Assembly (NCBI RefSeq): GCF_032854445.1
Contig: NC_088301.1
Span: 3,472,001-3,536,000, forward strand
Origin: Liolophura sinensis
Lineage: Eukaryota > Mollusca > Polyplacophora > Chitonida > Chitonidae
Reading direction: 5' to 3'
DNA: 64,000 nt
The position numbers and the translations under genes were made by a program. Every line of letters starts with the position of its first letter. The stretch's first letter is position 1. This document shows positions 56,235 through 64,000 of this stretch, piece after piece. Below the pieces are notes generated by a model that worked only from the letters and a program-made list of their open reading frames with translations, was not told where the DNA came from and ran no database searches.

Positions 56235-56460
56235 TCAGGTCAAAGCATACATTCGTGTACCAGTCATCAACCAAAAACGACGGGTCGGGTACGAAAATTG
56301 CAAGACCAATTCCCAAAATAAGGTACAAAACAAACTACTCAAGAATCAAGACAGTGTGTAAATTAGGACAAATAAATACAAAGAGTACTCAACTGTTTTC
56401 TGTGATGATGGAAAGGCGAAGGAAATGTTCTACGCGAATAAATTACATGCAAATCAGTAA
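56235..56460 (+). repeat. Dispersed repeat, copy 3 of 3
   Basis: The counterpart of 33715-33935 with a handful of substitutions. Confidence 0.55.
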
Positions 56461-56992
56461 CTAAATTCAGCACGATTAATATATTGCCCCTAACCCGGAG
56501 TTAGATAGAAAAAAAATCAATCATCAAATTGAGTTGCAGAGATTTCCGACGCTCTGTCCATATTTTCTTAAAAGAGAACTCTACTCATGGTAAAATTTAG
56601 GGAACTTGGACTGAAGGCGTTTGAAACATGGAGGACCCGTTCGTAAATTACATCCTAATACGGATAATTTACAACGTATATTCTGTTTTCGTATAGACAT
56701 CATGAGAGAAAAAACATTTTTCAGCCATTGCGGGTTAGACGTCGGATCTCACAAAAATGCACACACTTATTGGCTTGCAGGGGACCTTTCTGAACAATTG
56801 CCTTGTGAATTTGAATTCTCTCTTTACGAGCCTACTAGACACGATCACTTGATAACATCTGTTCAGGAAGGCTGGTCCTTACTAATAGCTGATCTCAAAA
56901 TGCTTGTATCTGAACATGTGTTGCTTTCTGGGAGGATTTCAGTGGTATGGTGAAAATATACACGTTTAAACGTTGAAGTTTTCAACAATTTT

Positions 56993-59074
56993 ATAGATAA
57001 TAATGAGACTTAGTGCGACGAAACCATGATAATGGTACACGTCTCAATATTACAACTGTGTATGCTTCCTGCTTTTCCATTCGTGGATTTTAATAGGTCT
57101 CTAAACAAGAATCACTTTGTGTCGGTTACCGCTACCCTGTTCATGCCTAATTTGGGTAATTAGCCCAATCAAAACTAATAATCTGTGTAGGCGTTTTCAA
57201 TGGATGATAATGGTATTAATGACGCCAATTCCAAATGCAACTTTCAAATAGGACAGCTGTATGCAGGTAAGAGCTGCACATCTTTACTTTGAAGTAACAG
57301 AGGTTCATCAACTCTTAAATACGATAATTAACCTAAATAATTATACACAATATAATGCACTACAACAATACAGTATTCCATACTCAAACACACATTCGCA
57401 ATCCTGCTGACGATCCAAAATATCTATAGACTTAAATATATCCTGAGATTATAAAACAAGTAAATCACTGAAGCGAAACTAAATTCATATATTAAATGCA
57501 TGTATAAAATGCATCAATTAAGAAATAAAAGACGCAAAAGCAGTTGCACGGCACTTTCAATGTCACATATATACACAAGAACCTTTACAGAACCCTTTCT
57601 AAAATATTCAAAATACCCACATATGTGCTATGCGCCTTTACCGCCTTTTTAAGCGTACATAAAAGTTTAATATATTATTACAGTCAAATGTATAGTTTCT
57701 GTAGCGTCCATTCTTCACATATGTATGGATGTACCCTTCAACAACCTAGACCTACACAGCCTCAGAAAGTTCTGGAATATCACAACACACTGATACAGTA
57801 CAGCAGTATCAGAATACTCAGCTTTGCATGGTGCGGCCCTTTGTTGATATTTCTAATATGTATGTACTCAGTGAGGTACGAGGCTTATCAGATTCTATGG
57901 GCTTAGAACAGATCTTTTGAGAAAAATACAAATAACACTCATCTTGCGTGCCTGGTTACGTGTAGGCCTAAACCACTTTTATTAACTGACAAGAACGATA
58001 AGTGGGTCAAAGCTTTCGGTCCTATTGTATCCACCCTAAAAAAACATTCATATTGGATAAACAATTATGTTTTTAAGCATTTTATTTAACTATTCATCCG
58101 GATAAGTTATCAATATAGGTTGACATCAGAATGTATGTCACACAAACACATGCATAAAAGAAATGCTGGGTTTTCTAATGACTCGGCCCTGTTACCTTCA
58201 CCCAAAAAAATGTTGATCCTCTAAATAGGGCGCTCAATGGCTCCTATCGCCTAAAGCGATCCAAACCCGATCGGTCTATCGCCAATGAGGTCGTAGGATC
58301 GAATCAAGCTTTTGCTGGCTCAACGGTGACTTTAAGTCAAAACGTGCATCAGGTAGCTGACGTCATGACGGCAATAAAATCCTTGGCTGGTAGAAACAGT
58401 GAAAAACCGAAATTCGCTGGTAGAACGTGACGAACCTCCAAGCGTGCGGCCATGAGCGCGCCATTCCTTATGTACATGTATATTGCGTCTGGACAGCGTT
58501 TGTTTATGTGATATTGTAGATGGTGTATCAGATGTATGTATAAGTACAGCAAAGAAACAAAAACTTCACTTATTCCAAAAAACAATCTAAACATAATATT
58601 TCTTGACAACACAGCAGAATCACCTCAACTAAGGGAAAATCTAGCTACTTTTGCACACAAGGTGACTGTTTCACACGGAACTAGCCTCTTCAATCTGGTT
58701 AACAACCACTGACATAAGTTATACCAGTGTTTTGCACGAGTACGAGCCCAAAGGGCCAGTGAAAATATTGACCCTCGGCGAATATGGTAGCTTACCCAAA
58801 GCAGATTGACAAATCACAGGCCTAGAATTTTCTCTGAATTGTGAAAACTAAATATATACTGTGATTGTTTATAGCAAAGTACTGTATTCAATGGTGTACT
58901 AGGATTTTACAATAATAAACTATATAGTTTTTCCACTAGAATGGTAAAAGGCAAACAAATGAAATTATCCAGCTGAAATCATTAGAGACTTTCTATTTGA
59001 AAGTGGTTCCGATCCTCCACACCATATTTGTTCGTCATACTGAAAAGAAACTATTGTATTTCCACGTCACTCTA
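56993..59074. repeat. Array 3' flank, copy 4
   Basis: The 3' flank of receptor 3, almost identical to 34424-36494. Around 58092-58125 it carries tattcatccggataagttat, the variant otherwise found in the flanks at 40327 and 62507. This hints at exchange between flank copies. Confidence 0.75.
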
Positions 59075-62071
59075 TTATGAACCGAAACTCGTGTTTTCAT
59101 ACGCAGTTGATGTGCCAATCTTCTCGTATATGTTCCCATCTTCAGTTTGACTCTCGTTGTTCGGACGTCGAATATACACACTGTCTATTTCATCACCCGG
59201 CTCTGCTTGAACACACGCACTTGTGGGTGCAGATACAGGGTTTGTCGACACAGATTGTGAATAACCAGGCGCAGTGTCAAGGGAGGAATTATTCGACTGA
59301 TTCTGACCTGATCTACGCTTTCGTACATACAGGCAAATCGTCACAGCTCCTGCTAACAGAACACATAACCCCAAAGCTGAGGCTAGACCAATAACGACAC
59401 CACCTTCAGCAAAAGGTGTTTCGTTTCTTGCAGAGATTACAAGTATGACCGTGCAAACCGCCGGGCTTTTCCTCCGTGAACCTACCACAGCGAAAACACA
59501 TATGTTGTAAGTCGTGTCCTTTGACAGATCGTCAAGAAGCACCTTTTCTGTTTCCGGGTGAACTAAAGTGGATCCTCCCATACCAATATCATTCACTGGA
59601 TGGTATTCTACTCTGTAACCTGTCATCATCCCGGGTCCAGTCTTCGTCCAGGTAACGCTGACCACACCGTTTTCAACAGTCACAGTTAGATTTGACAGTT
59701 TTATATTGGAGTCCTGTTCACACAGCCATCTAGTCTTATCACTGACTGACACAGAAACACTTCCGGAACATGCCGATAGCGGAAAACACACGGCGAGATA
59801 CCCGGTAAAGGCCCGAGGAGAATGACAGCGTACCAAGTCTATCTTGTCCGGCACGGTGCCGTTCCTTAACCCAGCAATCTCACATCCACACGTTAAGGGG
59901 TTACCTGTCAGAAAACGCTTCGGAAATCTATTGCTAATATTAAAGCTGTTTAAACTGATAATATCGTTGTCACGGAGGTCGAGATGGTAAAGCAGTTTAT
60001 ATCGATCAAAGGTCTCAGTAGTTACACGATGGAGTCTGTTCCCAGAAAGGTAGAGATATCGAAGTTGATACTCGGGAGAATCAGTCTTGGGCATCGGGTC
60101 ACCGAAAACCTCCAACCTGTTGTTCCGCAGATCCAGTTTGTAAACTATCCCAAGATAGGCTTCCGGGGAAATGTACGAGATAGCGTTATTAGAGAGGTTT
60201 AATGTAATTTCATAGTGCCAGAACAATACAGGTGTTGACCTGCCACCAGGTATCAATACTTCTCCACCAGGTTTAACTTTGATATCTACTGGTAGTTTTG
60301 TTACATTTACATATGTGTTGAAGGAAAGGTCAGCATTTAAACGTAAACTTACATCGCCATCTTGTTTCTCGTGAAAAAGGACTTGAATGACTTCGTTTAT
60401 GAAGTTATGTTTGGCAGAAACTTTAATATAAGAACGGTCAGAAAATTCAGTCGGATGTTCTACTTCTATTACTAAACTGTCTTGGATTTGATTGTTGTCA
60501 CATACAATTAAGTTGTCCGTGTAATGATTATTCCTATAAGGGATTTTTACGTTAAGTGCAGTTATCTTGTTGTCCGAAACGTTAATTCTAGAGTTAGCTG
60601 TATGGGAATTCCCTAATAAGAGGGGACCTTGGATATTGTTCATTGACAGATCCAAAGAGACGTTCCATGCATTATCAGGAACCTTATCTAAACTACAGTT
60701 CCTTAGACGAACTTCTAGCATTGTTGCCAGTGTCGGTATTACGTCCGCGGGGATATACTTTAGAGGATTGTGAGATAAATCAAGCATCCTTAACCCTTTG
60801 AGATGACCAAGTAACTTTCCCAACCATTTCCAGGAAGTGCTTGATAGCTCGTTACTTTTTAAGTTCACTTCGCGTAATGAATTCTTAATGACATAAAATA
60901 ACACTTCGCTCAGAAAGGATATCTGGTTGTTCTCTAAATCTAAGGCCCGTAGACTTGAAACGTTGAAAAACACGTCAGGGCCTATGTCTATAAGCTGATT
61001 GCCACTTAGATCCAATGTGCTGAGTGAAGATAAATTCCTAAACGAACCTGCTTGCATATTTCGGATAGCATTACCGGTCAAATTAAGGTACCTTAAAACA
61101 GGAAAATCAACAAACGCATCTCTGTTAATCACTGTCAATTTGTTAAGACTAAGATATATGAACGTCACTTTAGACAGGCCAACAAACATCCTAGGTCCAA
61201 TCTCTCTTAGCCTGTTGTCATGAAGACTCAATCCGTAAAGATTTGTCAGTCCTGCAAAAGTTTCAGGTAACAAATGAGTCAATTTGTTTCTCATCAGGCT
61301 AATATATCCAAGTCGCCTAAGATTCCTAAAAGTTCTCTTTGAGAGGCCACTAATTCTGTTGTTTCGTAAGTAAAGGTTTTCCAAATTCGTCAAGTCATCG
61401 AAAAGATTGTCGTCTAGCGATGTAAGTTTGTTGAAATCGAGATCCAAAGTTTTCAGCTCCGTCAATCCATGGAACATATAATCGTGTAGAACAGATATGT
61501 TATTGTGCGACAAATCCAGGGTAGTCAGTTCATTAAGTTCACCGAATGCCGCAAGCTCAATGCGGGACATTCCATTTGCACTTAAATCTAATGTCTGTAG
61601 ACGTGGAAAATGCTCGAAATCGCTTGGTCTTACGGTAATAATGCTATTGTTACGCAGATCCAGTTTTGTGATCGAGCTGAACCTGGCTAGAGCGCAGCTC
61701 GGTACACGGTTCAACAAGTTGTTTGGCAAATATATCCTTGACACTTTTTCGCCTATACCGCTGAAGTCTGAACAGTTCAATTCCGATATCCCAGTGAATT
61801 GTACGTCCAGAGTGCTGACGTTCAAACCGCTGAATGTTCCGTCATGAATGTACATCACATCAGGATTTCCGCGAATTCTCAAATTGTCAAACCGAAAGTG
61901 TGACATACCCAGGAATGGCATGTAAGGTGTAGACATTTTATCACAGATAATGTTACTGTTATTTCGTCTGAGACAGGTACACTGTGGTTGAATATGGCAA
62001 ACCTCGCTGTACACAGTCGCTAACCCGATGGCAAGACAAACGAGAATACAACAGGGTAATCCACCAGCCAT
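59075..62071 (-). CDS. LRR-FN3 transmembrane receptor 3 (intact)
   Basis: An uninterrupted frame of 998 residues from the ATG at 62071, with the same domains as receptor 1. It differs from receptor 1 at about 11 residues: the CALARFSS, HDYMF, LRALDL, LLLGNS, RINVSDNKITA, YKLDLRNN and GDPMPK segments. The tail is identical to receptor 1 (SVYIRR, NIYEKI, AYENTSF all present). In the segment coding residues ~125-260 its DNA matches receptor 2 rather than receptor 1 at several sites in a row, while on both sides it matches receptor 1. This is evidence of gene conversion or unequal exchange. It is expected to be functional; the ligand and pathway are unknown. Confidence 0.9.
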   Translation of the reverse strand: MAGGLPCCILVCLAIGLATVYSEVCHIQPQCTCLRRNNSNIICDKMSTPYMPFLGMSHFRFDNLRIRGNPDVMYIHDGTFSGLNVSTLDVQFTGISELNCSDFSGIGEKVSRIYLPNNLLNRVPSCALARFSSITKLDLRNNSIITVRPSDFEHFPRLQTLDLSANGMSRIELAAFGELNELTTLDLSHNNISVLHDYMFHGLTELKTLDLDFNKLTSLDDNLFDDLTNLENLYLRNNRISGLSKRTFRNLRRLGYISLMRNKLTHLLPETFAGLTNLYGLSLHDNRLREIGPRMFVGLSKVTFIYLSLNKLTVINRDAFVDFPVLRYLNLTGNAIRNMQAGSFRNLSSLSTLDLSGNQLIDIGPDVFFNVSSLRALDLENNQISFLSEVLFYVIKNSLREVNLKSNELSSTSWKWLGKLLGHLKGLRMLDLSHNPLKYIPADVIPTLATMLEVRLRNCSLDKVPDNAWNVSLDLSMNNIQGPLLLGNSHTANSRINVSDNKITALNVKIPYRNNHYTDNLIVCDNNQIQDSLVIEVEHPTEFSDRSYIKVSAKHNFINEVIQVLFHEKQDGDVSLRLNADLSFNTYVNVTKLPVDIKVKPGGEVLIPGGRSTPVLFWHYEITLNLSNNAISYISPEAYLGIVYKLDLRNNRLEVFGDPMPKTDSPEYQLRYLYLSGNRLHRVTTETFDRYKLLYHLDLRDNDIISLNSFNISNRFPKRFLTGNPLTCGCEIAGLRNGTVPDKIDLVRCHSPRAFTGYLAVCFPLSACSGSVSVSVSDKTRWLCEQDSNIKLSNLTVTVENGVVSVTWTKTGPGMMTGYRVEYHPVNDIGMGGSTLVHPETEKVLLDDLSKDTTYNICVFAVVGSRRKSPAVCTVILVISARNETPFAEGGVVIGLASALGLCVLLAGAVTICLYVRKRRSGQNQSNNSSLDTAPGYSQSVSTNPVSAPTSACVQAEPGDEIDSVYIRRPNNESQTEDGNIYEKIGTSTAYENTSFGS

Positions 62072-62116
62072 TTTGTCCACTGTCAGTTAGCCAACTGGTG
62101 GTACTTGCCCAGTCTC

Positions 62117-62150
62117 CACATATATAAGTCGGGGTGTGCATATATATGTT
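62117..62150 (-). promoter_or_regulatory. Candidate TATA-type core promoter, receptor 3
   Basis: Both TATA-like motifs are as in receptor 1, about 50-80 bp upstream of the ATG. Confidence 0.4.
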
Positions 62151-62402
62151 CTGTAAACTTGTCAAACGGGAAGTGTCTTCATAACCAATACCCAATTAGG
62201 CGTATCTGGAAACCCACGTTTTATTTTAGAGTTTTCCTTTCCTAAAATAGCCCACGTTTGTCCACCAGTTTTCAATATGAGCAGTCTGATACAAATGGCA
62301 GATTTGTGGCTGAAATAACCTCCAAACTAAACCGACGAAAAAGGTAAATTATATAAATGAAGAGACTATTCCCATGTGCCGTGCAACCGCTATTAATCTG
62401 TT

Positions 62403-62500
62403 ATGGAGCCTCCGTGACCGAGTTGTTAAGCTACTAGAGCAGAAGTCTCAGGAACATCTCACCAGTCTGGCCAAAATGTGAGTTCAAGTCCAGCTCTTAT
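62403..62500 (+). mobile_element. SINE family 1, head-only fragment
   Basis: Nearly identical to 40229-40325, as part of the segmental duplication. Confidence 0.7.
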
Positions 62501-62506
62501 AGATAG

Positions 62507-64000
62507 ATAATAATGACTTAGTGCCACTAAACCATGATAATGGTACACGTCTCAATATTACAGCTGTGTATGCTTCCTGCTTTTCCATTCGTGGGTTTTA
62601 ATAGGTCTCTAAACAAGAATCACTTTGTGTCGGTTACCTCTACCCTGCTGTTCAGAAAATCACAAGCATATCAACATAACAATGGCAAATCAGAAACAAA
62701 ATACAAGCGAGATATTCTGACCATTTTTCTTAAGTTATGCCAGCATTAAGTAGACAGATTTTTTTAACTCTCTCTAACACTCATATACTTGAATGCGCAA
62801 GGATACAGAAGACGCAAGTTAATCTACATCCCTTTGTTTCAGAGCTGTACGCAAGTAAGAGCTGCACATCTTTACTTTGAAGTAACAGAGGTTCATCAGT
62901 TCTTAAATACGGTAATAAACGTAAATAAGAGGTCCACACTTGTAGGTAATGCACATCAGCAATACAGAATTCCACCCTCAAACACACATTCGCAATCCTA
63001 TTGACGATCTAAAACACCTGGCACATAAACTTATAACCGTAATATTCAGAGGTTATATAACCTGTAAATCACTAAAGCGAAACTAAATTCAAATATTAAA
63101 AAGCATATACGACATTAATTAAGAAATGAAAGACGCAAAAGCACTTTCAATGTCACATATATTCATAAGAGCCTTTACAGAATCTTTTCTAAAAAAATAT
63201 TCACATTACAAATATATGTGCTATGCGCGTTTACCGCCTTTTTAAGCGCACAACAAAAGTTTTAAAAAATTGTTAAATATATTATCATAGTCAAATCTAA
63301 AGTTTCTATAGCGTCCATTCTTTTCATATATATGGATATACCCTTCAACAACCTAGAGCTACACAAGTCTCTGAAATTAGTGGAATATAACAACACAGTG
63401 GTACTGTTCAGCAGTATCAGAATACTCAGCTTTGCATGGTGCGGCCCTTTGTTGATATTTCTAATATGTATGTACTCAGTGAGGTACGAGGCTTATTAGA
63501 TTCTATGGGCTTAGAACAGATCTTTTGAGAAAAATACAAATAACACTCATCTTGCGTGCCTGGTTACGTGTAGGCCTAAACCGCTTTTATTAACTGACAA
63601 GAACGATAAGTGGGTCAAAGCTTTCGGTCCTATTGTATCCACCCTAAAAAACTATTCATATTGGATAAACAATTACGTCTTTAAGCATTTTATTTAACTA
63701 TTCATCCGGATAAGTTATCAATATAGGTTGACATCAGAATGTATGCCACAAAACACAGATATGAAAGAAGTGCTGGGTTTTCTAATGACTCGGCGTTGTT
63801 ACCTTCACCAAAAAATGTTGATCATCTAAATAGAGCGCTCAATGGCTCTAAAGCGTTTTACTGTCCAAACCCGATCGCCCTATCGCCACTGGGGTCACAA
63901 GATCGAATGAAGCTTTTACTGGCTCAACGGTGACTTTAAGTTAAGGTGAGCATCAGGTAGCTGACGTCATGACGGCAATTAAATCCTTGGGTTGAAGAGA
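62507..64000. repeat. Array 3' flank, copy 5 (runs off window)
   Basis: Closest to 40327-41826. Part of it (about 63430-63560) instead matches the flanks at 34424 and 56993, with ctttgcatggtgcggccctt and agatcttttgagaaaaatac. By analogy with the left block, another receptor unit or pseudogene may follow beyond the window. Confidence 0.75.

Larger units (their letters stand above)
56078..64000. repeat. Segmental duplication, right block (runs off window)
   Basis: Counterpart of 33545-41826. It starts at ggaaaccagcttgagcaggc within a SINE remnant (56078-56177 corresponds to the right half of 33470-33652) and is still matching at the window end (gttgaagaga, equal to 41817-41826). Offset is about 22.5 kb. 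It includes receptor 3. Confidence 0.85.

Noticed and set aside
56621-56953. 110-codon plus-strand frame in the right duplication block
   Set aside because: The left block has a one-base insertion that breaks it and lacks its first part. No family resemblance.

Overview
This is eukaryotic, animal DNA. It has AT-rich intergenic sequence, spliceable exons with GT/AG borders, tRNA-derived SINEs, a degenerate DIRS-type retrotransposon and many minisatellites. The two SINE families, whose 3' ends read like 'gtacggcgtaaaaca' and 'gtacgacgttaaacccc', remind me of repeats in marine lophotrochozoans (molluscs, brachiopods). That placement rests on memory of repeat style and I cannot name a species. 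No bacterial, CRISPR or operon-like structure is present.

Positions 1-33 kb are gene-poor and repeat-rich. The only recognisable host gene is a minus-strand MATE-family (multidrug and toxin extrusion, SLC47-like) transporter, seen as two exons at 5398-5228 and 2806-2739. The rest of the gene is not visible. Between and beyond these exons lie at least fourteen unrelated tandem arrays with units of 15-105 bp. The largest is a 2-kb array of a 21-bp unit at 6.2-8.2 kb that is open in two reading frames on opposite strands by repeat periodicity alone. This half also holds several SINE fragments, a frameshifted DIRS-like reverse transcriptase/RNase H relic (23.67-24.52 kb), a foldback/MITE-like element (30.53-31.04 kb), and a 5'-truncated SINE inserted into a minisatellite with a target-site duplication.

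Positions 33.5-64 kb are a tandem gene array. Three intact, intronless minus-strand genes (stop 36495, 50521 and 59075) encode 997-998-residue type I membrane receptors. Each has a signal peptide, a cysteine-rich LRR N-cap, about 20 leucine-rich repeats, an LRR C-cap, one fibronectin-III-like domain, one transmembrane helix and an ~80-residue tyrosine-bearing tail. Between them are a pseudogene (43.74-47.04 kb, broken by a 40-bp signal-peptide deletion, frameshifts and two SINEs) and a tail-plus-membrane relic (55.76-56.08 kb). Every copy is accompanied by a repeated 3' flank of up to ~2-3 kb, and the copies that keep their 5' end share a TATA-like upstream block. Two ~8-kb blocks (33.5-41.8 and 56.1-64.0 kb) are nearly identical. 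The first and third intact genes differ at about 11 residues. The middle gene differs mostly in its cytoplasmic tail, where it has lost two tyrosines. The third gene carries a tract that matches the middle gene, which suggests gene conversion.

The most interesting content is this receptor family. It has a nearly fixed ectodomain, a rapidly changing signalling tail, gene conversion, and both decayed and live members. An immune or cell-recognition role is inference from domain architecture, not shown by the sequence.
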